14,430 bases of DNA from CAYUCY01 sp964443525 (GCA_964443525.1 CAYUCY010000039.1:1-14430), one strand, 5' to 3'. Shown: positions 7,196 to 14,241, counted from the stretch's first letter. The notes: generated by a model not told the origin, from the letters alone. Made by a program: numbers and translations.

Positions 7196-7356
7196 TGAAT
7201 AAGGTCCTTATTTTTGCGAGTTTGAGTAATCTTTTTTTAGTCGGATGCGAGACATGCAAGCAATCTCCTTCTCTCCCCGAACCTCAAAACGAAATGAAAT
7301 CCGGCCCCGGCCTCTTTTCAGGTCCCAAAGGACATTTTGAGGTCCCTCTCGGGTAG
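7195..7356 (+). CDS. Small lipoprotein between porin and SulP
   Basis: A 53-residue frame from ATG 7195-7197 to TAG 7354-7356. Residues 1-17 are hydrophobic with one Lys and end in LVG followed by C18, a lipobox (signal peptidase II site). The mature lipoprotein would be only 36 residues, with a second cysteine at C21, a Pro-rich middle and a GPGLFSGPKGHF segment at residues 37-48. The start overlaps the porin stop as TGATG, so translation is probably coupled, and the stop is 19 nt before the SulP start. Residue after the lipid Cys is Glu, not Asp, so outer-membrane sorting would be expected by the E. coli rule. I do not recognise a named family. Short length lowers certainty, but lipobox, coupling and position agree. 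Confidence 0.78.
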   Translation: MNKVLIFASLSNLFLVGCETCKQSPSLPEPQNEMKSGPGLFSGPKGHFEVPLG

Positions 7357-7375
7357 AAATGAAGAGGTATAATAA

Positions 7376-9043
7376 ATGGAAAAGACACCCTTTACACCGA
7401 AAATTATTACGATCTTTCGGGAAGGATATAAAAAGGAAGATCTTCGCCATGACTTTCTCGCGGGTCTAACGGTTGCCGTTGTGGCGTTGCCGCTCGCTTT
7501 GGCTTTAGCCATTGCAAGCGGGGCATCTCCCGAGAAAGGTCTCGTAACGGCGATCATTGCAGGTTTTCTGATCTCTCTTTTCGGGGGATCTCGTGTTCAG
7601 ATCGGCGGACCCACGGGAGCCTTTGTCGTTGTCGTTTTCAGTATCATTTCCCACCACGGGTACGATGGGCTCCTTCTCTCAACGATTCTCGCAGGATTTA
7701 TTTTAATTATTGCGGGATATTCAAAGCTGGGACAGGTGATCAAATACATCCCGATGCCCGTAATAACCGGTTTTACGGCAGGAATCGCCGTTATTATTGC
7801 AACGACGCAAATAAGAGATTTCCTGGGACTGCAGATGGGCCAAGTTCCCGCGGATTTTTTTCAGGCATTCAAGGAGTACATACAAAACTCGAGCAGCTTA
7901 AATATGGCATCGGTCCTGATCGGATTTTTGACGCTCGGCTTTGTTTTTGCTTTTAGAAGATGGGCTCCGAAAGCACCTGCTTACCTTTTGGCGATTTTCT
8001 TTTGTTCTCTTGTTGTGTTCTTGCTGCACCTGCCTGTTGAGACCATCGGAACCCGTTTCCCCGTCATCTCTGCGGGTCTCCCCCTTCCCACTTTGCCAGA
8101 AATCTCTCTTCAGAAAGTGAGAGAGGTGCTTCCCTCTGCCGTTATCGTGGCTTTTCTCGCAGGCATAGAAGCCCTTCTGTCGGCGATGGTTGCTGACGGT
8201 ATGAGTGGATATAAGCACAGATCTAATCAGGAACTTGTAGGACAAGGCGTTGCCAATATCGCTTCAGCCCTCTTCGGAGGCCTACCCGCAACAGGGGCTA
8301 TTGCGCGTACGGCGACTAATATAAAAGCGGGCGGCCGTACCCCGCTCGCTGGCATTTTTCACTCGGTATTCGTCCTTATTTTTGCTCTCACGGCAAGCGA
8401 TTTGATGACCTATGTTCCGATGGCAACACTAGCAGCTGTTCTTTTTGCCGTTGCATGGGGAATGAGCGAAAGGGAAACGTTCCTTAGGATCTTAGCATTA
8501 AAGACCCCGGATCGCTGGGTAATGCTTTTAACTTTCATTTTAACCGTTTTTGTAGATTTGACAGTTGCGATCGGTGTCGGCGTTACTCTGGCCTCTCTTC
8601 TTTTTATGCTTCAAATGAGCAAATCCGTAGAAATCTCTTCCATAAGGAGACGCGCAACAGATTTTCTGGAGCCCGAAAATGGCGAAGAAGATCAAAGAGC
8701 ACATCTCCCCGAGGGCGTTGAAGTTTTCCGAATCAGGGGGCCTCTTTTTTTCGGTGTTGCGGGGGATCTCATGAGCCTTCTGAGCAGGGTCGGAGAAATG
8801 CCGCGGGTTTTGATTTTAAGAATGAGATATGTTCCTTTCCTGGATGGAACGGGACTTAAAACCCTGGAGCAAATTATAAAAATATGTAGAACTAAAGGAA
8901 CAAAGGTGATCTTTAGCGGATTACAGTCTCACCCTCGCGCCCTTCTTTCTTTTTATGAAGGTAGCGATGTTCTGTTTTGCTCCGATTATGAGACGGCCCT
9001 CCGGGAAGCCCTGCCTTTGCTTACCCGGGAAAATCCTGAATGA
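7376..9043 (+). CDS. SulP-family anion transporter with STAS domain
   Basis: A 555-residue inner-membrane transporter. The membrane part (about 25-425) has SulP hallmarks: GGSRVQIGGPTGAFVVVV at about 70-87 (the anion-binding region) and the long conserved segment around EALLSAMVADGMSG to GLPATGAIARTATN (about 265-315). The C-terminal STAS domain (about 450-550) includes FLDGTGLKTLE, the loop equivalent to the phosphorylated loop of anti-sigma antagonists, with Thr at the usual Ser/Thr position. SulP proteins carry sulfate, bicarbonate, C4-dicarboxylates or other anions, and sequence alone does not tell which. The start ATG at 7376 has GAAGAGG 8 nt upstream. It is the third gene of the porin-lipoprotein-SulP unit. 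No terminator hairpin is visible after the stop. Confidence 0.95.
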   Translation: MEKTPFTPKIITIFREGYKKEDLRHDFLAGLTVAVVALPLALALAIASGASPEKGLVTAIIAGFLISLFGGSRVQIGGPTGAFVVVVFSIISHHGYDGLLLSTILAGFILIIAGYSKLGQVIKYIPMPVITGFTAGIAVIIATTQIRDFLGLQMGQVPADFFQAFKEYIQNSSSLNMASVLIGFLTLGFVFAFRRWAPKAPAYLLAIFFCSLVVFLLHLPVETIGTRFPVISAGLPLPTLPEISLQKVREVLPSAVIVAFLAGIEALLSAMVADGMSGYKHRSNQELVGQGVANIASALFGGLPATGAIARTATNIKAGGRTPLAGIFHSVFVLIFALTASDLMTYVPMATLAAVLFAVAWGMSERETFLRILALKTPDRWVMLLTFILTVFVDLTVAIGVGVTLASLLFMLQMSKSVEISSIRRRATDFLEPENGEEDQRAHLPEGVEVFRIRGPLFFGVAGDLMSLLSRVGEMPRVLILRMRYVPFLDGTGLKTLEQIIKICRTKGTKVIFSGLQSHPRALLSFYEGSDVLFCSDYETALREALPLLTRENPE

Positions 9044-9319
9044 AAAGCCGGATTCAAAATACTGAAAGTTATTGAGACTCCTCTTGCTTACGAATCTCAA
9101 ATATGGCAATTGGATGGTCGGGAAAACGTTGGGATAATTGCGCAAAAACCAATTTTCTAAAAAATCTCGAAAGCTATCTACGAACCTCTTTTGGATAATT
9201 ATGAGAATTTCATGAAGAACAATTTTCTTTTTACGATACATCTAAATTTTAACTTTTTGGTAACAATTTAATGTCAAGTTCTTGACTGATTGAGCAATGT
9301 CATAATAAAGGAGGAGGTC
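9044..9319. other. 276-nt gap without a convincing gene
   Basis: AT-rich sequence between the SulP stop and the next start. The SulP frame stays open for 38 codons past its TGA, to a TAA at 9158-9160, and for another 36 codons to 9269-9271. This has no start codon with a ribosome binding site, and open runs of this length are not unusual by chance. I see no hairpin with a T-tract, no well-spaced promoter and no RNA gene. Confidence 0.5.
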
Positions 9320-10012
9320 ATGCGTCTTTTTCAATTTATTTTGGTAGGTGTTGTTGGATTTGCGAGTCAGTCAACGGCTTCTTCCGTGATCCCTACCGAG
9401 TCCTATTACTCAGTCTCAAAAAGTCTCTTTGAAATTCCGGAAGAGATCATAACAGATAAGGGAAAATTCAGCAATTTCAGTATCCGGTGCGTTTTCGGTC
9501 GGAACTACAATGAGTCGGAATTGATGGAAACGCTAGAATCAAGAGAGTCAGAACTTTATCCCTACTTAAGCGACGTCGAGAATCCAAAAAGGATTCAGAT
9601 TGCAAGATCCGTCAAGCTGGAATTAGGAAGCCTCTCAACTTCTTATACATATCAATCTTCCGGGGAACCTCTCTTGTTAAGTGGGATGTCCGAACCCTTC
9701 TTCCGGATGGACAATCTGAGGCCATCCCCGGATACAAGGTGGGTTTCATTTATCTTGTCAGGTTCTATTCAAAAAAAGGAAAAGACGATGAGAGCTTTGA
9801 TTACTACCCATTCGATTCCTATTCTGCCTCTGAAAAATGATCATTTCCATATTTATATCGAGTCGATCGGGGTATCGTTGGAATCTCAAAGTCCGTACGT
9901 TATGGCAGAAATCTATGACAAGTACAATTTCCTGGATCTTTACTCGAAGCACGAGAGCCTTAAAGACATGAATCGGAGGTCTATCGTTTCACCCTACCTT
10001 GTTTCCGACTAA
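9320..10012 (+). CDS. Exported protein of unknown function
   Basis: A 230-residue product. The ATG at 9320 is chosen over one at 9290 because AAGGAGGAGG lies just upstream, the strongest ribosome binding site in the window, and because translation then begins with a proper signal peptide (MRLFQFILVGVVGF, cleavage after about A20 in STA). The mature part (about 210 residues) has a single Cys near residue 47, no transmembrane segment, and mixed beta-rich stretches with many Ser, Tyr and Glu. I do not recognise the family. It is followed on the opposite strand by the LprI-family gene, converging. The strong Shine-Dalgarno suggests good expression. The product is probably periplasmic or secreted. 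Confidence 0.75.
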   Translation: MRLFQFILVGVVGFASQSTASSVIPTESYYSVSKSLFEIPEEIITDKGKFSNFSIRCVFGRNYNESELMETLESRESELYPYLSDVENPKRIQIARSVKLELGSLSTSYTYQSSGEPLLLSGMSEPFFRMDNLRPSPDTRWVSFILSGSIQKKEKTMRALITTHSIPILPLKNDHFHIYIESIGVSLESQSPYVMAEIYDKYNFLDLYSKHESLKDMNRRSIVSPYLVSD

Positions 10013-10103
10013 GAGAAAATTTATGTGAAGTGCGTCTCTGCCTGCAAGATGTGCGCTTCAACGGGCAAAGTCTTAAGTGTCTCATTGAGCCAGAGGCCCA
10101 TAA

Positions 10104-10499
10104 TCATTCCTGTACCGCGGGACGTCGCGTCCCCGCACATCCGTCTCCCTCTTCCTGATGAAGCCAGCTCTCCAGGCGGGCGATTCGGTCTTGTGTTAAA
10201 CGCTCAAGTTCGCTGCAGCGGCAGAGAGGATTGATAGATCCCCATTGCTCTCCCGGGGTATAGAGAGCATCAAGATGGCGGTCACGATATACAATCCAAG
10301 CCTTTTGAGCAGATTTCAGGTTTTTTAGAAACTGATGATCATCTTTGTAGACTCTTAAAATGCGATTATAAATCTCATTCAGCTTATTATCCGTCTCCGT
10401 AAAGCTTTTACACGCTTTCTCATTCAGTTCGAGTTGCGTTTCAAAGGCTATCGTTTCCGAACAGAGGAGAAGAAGCACCATACATAAAATCCGACGCAT
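10104..10499 (-). CDS. LprI-family exported protein (DUF1311)
   Basis: A 131-residue protein with a signal peptide (residues 1-18, cleavage after IA in ETIA) and an LprI domain at about 25-113. Visible hallmarks are C30 near the start of the domain, the repeated Asn-Leu/Tyr helix, the LKSAQKAWIVYRDRH segment at 61-75 (the most conserved part of the family), C93 and C95, and a closing LTQDRIARLESWL. Some members, such as M. tuberculosis LprI, inhibit lysozyme, but most are uncharacterised, so lysozyme protection is only a possibility. There is no lipobox, so it should be periplasmic and soluble. AAAGGA lies 8 nt upstream of the start. The last 17 residues fall in a GC-rich palindrome and do not look like the family, so the C-terminal tail may come from an inserted repeat. 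Confidence 0.87.
   Translation of the reverse strand: MRRILCMVLLLLCSETIAFETQLELNEKACKSFTETDNKLNEIYNRILRVYKDDHQFLKNLKSAQKAWIVYRDRHLDALYTPGEQWGSINPLCRCSELERLTQDRIARLESWLHQEEGDGCAGTRRPAVQE
10111..10139. repeat. GC-rich palindrome in the 3' end of the LprI gene
   Basis: GGGACG (10119-10124) and CGTCCC (10128-10133) pair perfectly around TCG. The stem extends outward as GC/GC with one bulged C, then TGT/ACA after a small internal loop. It is far richer in GC than its surroundings and resembles REP-type palindromic elements. It encodes residues near the C-terminus of the LprI-family protein, just before the stop. No T-tract follows, so it is not a typical terminator. Confidence 0.4.
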
Positions 10500-10609
10500 G
10501 ATTTGATTCCTTTAAAGAAGCAGATATAGTTCAGCTTACCTGTCTCCTGAGTAAGGATCAACAATCTCTCCAGAATTTTTAAAGGCTCACATAAGGATAA
10601 AATTGAAAA

Positions 10610-10699
10610 TGGCGGAGAGAGAGGGATTCGAACCCTCGATACGGTTTCCCGTATACACGATTTCCAATCGTGCGCCTTCAACCACTCGGCCACCTCTCC
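10610..10699 (-). tRNA. tRNA-Ser (anticodon GGA), CCA encoded
   Basis: Read on the minus strand, the acceptor arm GGAGAGG pairs with TCTCTCC (one G-U at the base), followed by discriminator G and an encoded CCA. The anticodon stem CACGA/TCGTG closes the loop TTGGAAA, giving anticodon GGA, which reads UCC and UCU serine codons. A long variable arm (TACGG...CCGTA) marks a class II tRNA, and the T arm is GAGGG-TTCGAAT-CCCTC. The length of 90 nt including CCA is normal. It lies upstream of the LprI-family gene and downstream of the methyltransferase gene, with its own promoter just upstream. Two overlapping open frames here are tRNA shadows, not genes. Confidence 0.97.
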
Positions 10700-10716
10700 T
10701 TGGAAAGTCTCTTCCT

Positions 10717-10746
10717 TACATACTGGGAAGGGAGGCTTCCTGTCAA
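10717..10746 (-). promoter_or_regulatory. Candidate promoter of tRNA-Ser
   Basis: On the minus strand a perfect -35 box TTGACA (10741-10746) is followed after 18 nt by TATGTA (10717-10722), a 3-of-6 -10 box. Initiation would fall about 10 nt before the mature tRNA 5' end. The -35 is strong, the -10 weak, and the location just upstream of a stable RNA gene supports the call. Confidence 0.5.
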
Positions 10747-10757
10747 CGAAAGATTCC

Positions 10758-11480
10758 TTATTGCGAGACACCGGCGACTGGAATGAAGACACGACGACGC
10801 CAGGCGCGCGGGCGTTCTAGAATGCGCGAGAGAACTTCTTTTCTGGCTTCAATGAGCACAACGCCCCCGATTTTTTTAAACCATTTGGGTCCCAATCGTT
10901 CTAAAAATCGAGCAAACTTATTGCCTGAAAATCGTCTTGAGGGCGGAATAAAAAGGCTGTAGATGGGTTTGTTGGGCGTGAAGAGACTCTCTTCAATCAG
11001 AGCAAAGAGCTGTCTGCCCGAATAGGGATGTCCCATGCCGAATGGTGTATTCGGGTTGCGGGCCCAAAATCCCCGCCTGTTGGGGGCCACGATCAAAAGT
11101 CGACCGCCGTCTCTTAAAACCCGCCAAGCCTCACGAAGAAGTGTCTTGACGTGTTCTGAGGTTTCAATGGCATGAATAAGAATCAGGCGATCAACAGAGT
11201 TATCGGGGAGAGGGATGACATCTTCCTCGGTCAAGGCCACGCAGTTTTTCTGCTTTGATGGCCAGGGCATCGCCCCCTGCGGGGCGGGCATGAGAGCTAA
11301 CACTCTTTCTGCGCGCGTTCGATAGCGATTGAGATAAGGAATGGTATAGCCGTATCCCACAACAACATCACCTACTGCGTCCGGCCAGAGCTGTGCAATT
11401 TTTTGGTCAATCAGGGCGCAAGCTCTCTGCCCCAGCGAGGATTCATAAAAATTGTGAAGATCAACGACATCCGAGTGCAT
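10758..11480 (-). CDS. Class I SAM-dependent methyltransferase domain protein
   Basis: A 240-residue cytoplasmic protein. The SAM-binding region is VVVGYGYTIPYL (39-50), in which the usual acidic residue before the first Gly is absent, so motif I is degenerate. It continues with LPDNSVDRLILIHAIE (91-106, motif IV region), LLREAWRVLRDGGRLLIVAPN (114-134, typical Methyltransf_11 post-motif), and NPNTPFGMGHPYSGRQL (142-158). Such proteins are common in alphaproteobacteria with no agreed substrate. The C-terminus is Arg- and Lys-rich, which could indicate contact with a nucleic acid or phospholipid. It sits between the exported coiled-coil gene, which ends in a terminator, and tRNA-Ser. The ribosome binding site is weak (AGG 8-9 nt upstream of the ATG). 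Confidence 0.85.
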   Translation of the reverse strand: MHSDVVDLHNFYESSLGQRACALIDQKIAQLWPDAVGDVVVGYGYTIPYLNRYRTRAERVLALMPAPQGAMPWPSKQKNCVALTEEDVIPLPDNSVDRLILIHAIETSEHVKTLLREAWRVLRDGGRLLIVAPNRRGFWARNPNTPFGMGHPYSGRQLFALIEESLFTPNKPIYSLFIPPSRRFSGNKFARFLERLGPKWFKKIGGVVLIEARKEVLSRILERPRAWRRRVFIPVAGVSQ

Positions 11481-11540
11481 GTTATTAACCTAGCATGGAA
11501 AAAATGATCTTTCGAGAGGGGAAACGTAAAGGAAAAGAAT

Positions 11541-11568
11541 GGCTTGGCCTTGCATCAAAGGCCAAGCC
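11541..11568 (-). terminator. Strong rho-independent terminator
   Basis: GGCTTGGCCTT (11541-11551) and AAGGCCAAGCC (11558-11568) form a perfect 11-bp stem with a 6-nt loop. On the minus strand it lies 9 nt after the TAA of the exported coiled-coil gene and is followed by ATTCTTTTCCTTT. On the plus strand a shorter TCTTTT follows, so it could also work in the other direction, though no plus-strand gene precedes it. Confidence 0.8.
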
Positions 11569-11577
11569 GGTCTTTTA

Positions 11578-12066
11578 TTAGGAAATGACGATAGGTGCTT
11601 TATCAGGAAAGTATTTTTCAAACACGAAACCCGACAGGCGATTGGCAATGCCGAGGTGCTTTTCGGCTTCTTCAATACCTTGATTTGCCCATGTTTTTGG
11701 ATCAGAGCTCAAAATGCTCGTATTATCTCTTAGCTGATGAACGGCATAAACGCGCCCGATCTCTGTTCCGGTTGCTTTTCCAAACATGCCCAAAATTTTA
11801 TTTCTTTCACGTACAAATCCTGATTTATTTCCATCCCCAAATTCAATGTTAAACACGTGATAAGATTCGACAAAAACTTCCGAAAGATGACTTGAAAAGC
11901 GAGGGTCAGTCCAAGAAACGGGTTGTTCTACTTCAACAACTCTCAGGCGCTCCTCAAGCTCTGCAATGCGTTGTCTCATTTCTTCTTCAGTCATCTGACT
12001 TGCATAAACGCCTGACGATAGAAGAGGAGCAAAGAGAAGAGAGAGGAGTAGAAGGGCTTTTTTCAT
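11578..12066 (-). CDS. Exported protein with short coiled coil, unknown function
   Basis: A 162-residue protein from the ATG at 12064-12066, which has AAAGGAA about 7 nt upstream; an upstream in-frame ATG at 12129 lies within the promoter and is rejected. Residues 1-22 are a signal peptide (MKK then a Leu-rich core, cleavage after VYA). Residues 25-47 form a Glu/Arg/Leu-rich coiled coil. The remainder (about 50-162) is a mixed region with no cysteine and no transmembrane segment. I do not recognise a family. It is a single-gene unit: its own promoter lies upstream and a strong terminator directly downstream, which suggests independent and perhaps abundant expression in the periplasm. Confidence 0.8.
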   Translation of the reverse strand: MKKALLLLSLLFAPLLSSGVYASQMTEEEMRQRIAELEERLRVVEVEQPVSWTDPRFSSHLSEVFVESYHVFNIEFGDGNKSGFVRERNKILGMFGKATGTEIGRVYAVHQLRDNTSILSSDPKTWANQGIEEAEKHLGIANRLSGFVFEKYFPDKAPIVIS

Positions 12067-12100
12067 ATTATATTCCTTTCGTTTACCATACCAAAATATC

Positions 12101-12129
12101 ATAATATGTGAAAATGAGTAAAAAATCAA
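12101..12129 (-). promoter_or_regulatory. Sigma70-type promoter of the exported coiled-coil gene
   Basis: On the minus strand TTGATT (12124-12129) and TATTAT (12101-12106) are separated by exactly 17 nt. Initiation near 12094 leaves a leader of about 28 nt containing the AAAGGAA ribosome binding site. Both boxes match 4-5 of 6 consensus positions, the best-formed promoter in the window. Confidence 0.6.
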
Positions 12130-12226
12130 ATGAAATTAATCACTTGGTCGTATCGAGAAAGACCTTAGAATAATACTAATGAACAACCAAATAATGAGTT
12201 TATCATTGTTCCTATAGCCCTGTTTA

Positions 12227-12278
12227 GTCATCCTCGCGCAAACGGAAGGCCAGAAAGCTTTGTTTTTCTAGGTTCCCG
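12227..12278. repeat. Decayed palindromic intergenic repeat (REP-like)
   Basis: The segment begins GTCATCC-CGCG and then has arms CGGAAGGCCAGAAA (12243-12256) and TTTCTAGGTTCCCG (12265-12278) around an 8-nt loop. Of 14 positions, 10 are Watson-Crick pairs and 1 is G-U. The layout (GTCAT, CGCG, CCAGAAA...TTTCTGG) is that of the widespread intergenic repeats whose translations read like SRLRGND; here the outer arm has lost its partner. It lies downstream of accA. Confidence 0.45.
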
Positions 12279-12321
12279 ATGAAATTTATAAAGTCATTAA
12301 ATGGTCACTAATTGGTATAAT

Positions 12322-13278
12322 CTACGCGAGGCCTTTTTGTCCCATGAAGAGGAATTTCTCACGACGATGAGTAAGAATCTTATCCCGGCCCATCGATAGG
12401 AAAGGCTTAAGAACTTTTTCAAGAGCATCACCGACACTCGCAATCGCTGTTTTCGGAGATCTATGGGCACCACCTAAGGGTTCTTGAACAATCCCGTCAA
12501 TGACCCCCAGTGTCTGCAGATCCTGAGCTGTTAACTTTTGGGCATTCGCTGCATCCTGTTTCTTGTCCGCATTACGCCACAAAATAGAAGCGCAGCCTTC
12601 AGGAGACACAACGGAATAAATCGAATGCTCCAACATGACCACGGCATTAGCGGTAGCAAGAGCAATCGCCCCCCCCGAGCCGCCTTCCCCCGTGATAACG
12701 GAGATAACGGGAGTTTTAACATCCAACAGTTTTTCCGTTGAACGGGCGATCGCTTCTGCTTGGCCACGCTCTTCGGCATCCTTTCCGGGGTGGGCGCCTG
12801 CCGTATCAACGAGGGTCAGAATCGGAAGATTAAAGCGATCCGCTAAATCCATAAGGCGCTGCGCCTTACGGTAGCCCTCGGGTCGCGCCATCCCGAAGTT
12901 ATGCTTCAAACGGGATTCCGTATCCCGCCCGCGCTCGGTCCCGATAACGACGACAGGGGTTTTTCTGAAATGGCCGAGCCCTCCTACGACTGCCTGATCG
13001 TCCGCATAAAGGCGATCTCCCGCAAGGGGAATAAAATCTTCAATCAATTGATCGATGTATTCCTGAGCATGAGGACGGTCCGGATGGCGAGCGACCTGGA
13101 CCTTCTGCCAAGCGGTAAGGTTGGCATAGGTCTCACTCATAAGACGTTTGACCTTTACTTCAAGACGGTTTATTTCTTTAGTGATATTGAGGTCCTTGGC
13201 GCCTGACAGGTGACGCATCTCATTGAGCTTACTTTCAAGCTCGGCGATTGATTTTTCAAAATCCAACGGGGTGGTCAT
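12322..13278 (-). CDS. accA: Acetyl-CoA carboxylase carboxyltransferase subunit alpha
   Basis: The 318-residue AccA pairs with AccD to move CO2 from carboxybiotin (on AccB) to acetyl-CoA, forming malonyl-CoA in the first step of fatty acid synthesis. An N-terminal helical region (1-60) precedes the crotonase-like core. Signature positions are the segment KHNFGMARPEGYRKA (125-139), LVDTAGAHPG (156-165), the oxyanion-hole loop GEGGSGGA (197-204) and SPEGCASILW (225-234). Length matches the E. coli protein (319). The start follows a strong GAGGAGG, 4-6 nt upstream of the ATG. It lies 24 nt after the xerD stop, the usual xerD-accA order of alphaproteobacteria, and is likely cotranscribed with it. 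There is no clear hairpin terminator downstream. Confidence 0.97.
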   Translation of the reverse strand: MTTPLDFEKSIAELESKLNEMRHLSGAKDLNITKEINRLEVKVKRLMSETYANLTAWQKVQVARHPDRPHAQEYIDQLIEDFIPLAGDRLYADDQAVVGGLGHFRKTPVVVIGTERGRDTESRLKHNFGMARPEGYRKAQRLMDLADRFNLPILTLVDTAGAHPGKDAEERGQAEAIARSTEKLLDVKTPVISVITGEGGSGGAIALATANAVVMLEHSIYSVVSPEGCASILWRNADKKQDAANAQKLTAQDLQTLGVIDGIVQEPLGGAHRSPKTAIASVGDALEKVLKPFLSMGRDKILTHRREKFLFMGQKGLA

Positions 13279-13302
13279 CGATCCCCTCCTCTTTTGCCAC
13301 GG

Positions 13303-14241
13303 TCATATTTTTGCTTTCCTAGACTCTTTTGCTTTCTTTGACAAGGGGTGATGTATCTCGACCAAAGCAGAGAGGCGTTCCGTCATGACATGAGTGTAGA
13401 TTTCGGTCGTTGAAATATCGGCGTGCCCCAAAAGCTTTTGAACACTAACCAAGTCGGCGCCATGATTTAAAAGATGGGTTGCAAAGGCATGTCTCAACAC
13501 GTGGGGGGAAATTTTCCGAGGGGAGATACCCGCCTTAAGCGCGATTTCTTTTAAAAGCTGGCCAAAGCGCTGGCGAGTCAGATAGCCCGACTTGCCCGAA
13601 GATGGAAAGAGAAATGGGCTTTCCTGCTTGGTCTTGAGAAAAAGAGAGCGCACTTTTAAATAAATCTTCAAAGCCGAGAGAGCCCCGTGAGACAGTGGAA
13701 CCAGACGTTCTTTATTCCCCTTTCCACGGACGATCATAGCAGGGCGGCTCGGATGTTTGATGGCTTGATCGACGGCCCTCAAAGGCAGACTAACAAGCTC
13801 CGAGACGCGAAGACCCGAGGCATAGGAGATCTCCAGCAAGCACATGAGACGCCCGGCTTCTTTTTCGGGGAGATCTTGGCTAACTCGAAGCAGTCGTTCA
13901 ATCTCCTCTTCTGTCAGAATTTTGGGGAGTGCCTTGTCCCGTTTCGGGCCCTCGAGTGTAAAAGTCGGGTTTTCCTCCATATGTCCTTCGGCTTGTAAAA
14001 AGGAATAGTATTGCTTGAGAGAAGAGAGTTTTCGGGCACGGGTGGAGGAGATCATTCCTTGTTCGGATAAAAGACGAAGATATGCTTTAATGTCTTTCTC
14101 GCAGGCGGATAAAGGATCGGGGAAGGCTTCAAAAAAAGAGCAAAGATCCCGCCTGTAGGCGTCAATCGTATTTCGAGAGGCTCCCCTCTCGACCAAGAGC
14201 ATTTCAAGAAAAGAGTCGAGTGTAAGGTGAGAAACGGGCAA
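13303..14241 (-). CDS. xerD: Tyrosine recombinase XerD
   Basis: A 312-residue site-specific recombinase that, with XerC, resolves chromosome dimers at dif. An N-terminal SAM-like DNA-binding domain (about 8-92) precedes the catalytic domain (about 108-300). The full active site is visible: R145 in SGLRVSEL, K174 in RGKGNKERLVP, H247 and R250 in SPHVLRHAFATHLL, H273 in LGHADIS, and the nucleophile Y282 in IYTHV. XerC is similar in sequence; the XerD call rests on placement just upstream of accA, which is the usual alphaproteobacterial location. The start is TTG at 14239-14241, 5 nt after the TAA of the small membrane protein, with no good Shine-Dalgarno, so initiation probably depends on coupling. 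A later ATG (residue 14) would cut into the domain. Confidence 0.93.
   Translation of the reverse strand: MPVSHLTLDSFLEMLLVERGASRNTIDAYRRDLCSFFEAFPDPLSACEKDIKAYLRLLSEQGMISSTRARKLSSLKQYYSFLQAEGHMEENPTFTLEGPKRDKALPKILTEEEIERLLRVSQDLPEKEAGRLMCLLEISYASGLRVSELVSLPLRAVDQAIKHPSRPAMIVRGKGNKERLVPLSHGALSALKIYLKVRSLFLKTKQESPFLFPSSGKSGYLTRQRFGQLLKEIALKAGISPRKISPHVLRHAFATHLLNHGADLVSVQKLLGHADISTTEIYTHVMTERLSALVEIHHPLSKKAKESRKAKI

Noticed and set aside
8921..9241. A 106-codon minus-strand frame across the SulP 3' end and the following gap
   Set aside because: It has no ribosome binding site, overlaps the conserved STAS domain on the other strand and shows no recognisable features.
9041..9271. Read-through of the SulP TGA (38 codons to TAA, then 36 more), as recoded stop or degenerate gene
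   Set aside because: The STAS domain is already complete at the TGA, TGA also ends other genes here, and an open run of 38 codons is expected fairly often by chance.
9281..9307. TTGACT ... CATAAT as a promoter for the exported protein at 9320
   Set aside because: The boxes are only 13 nt apart, too close for sigma70, and the -10 would nearly touch the ribosome binding site.
10448..10962. Open frames on both strands across the tRNA (one containing the AEREGFEPS string)
   Set aside because: This string is the well-known false translation of a tRNA-Ser gene; the frames also overlap the ends of neighbouring real genes.
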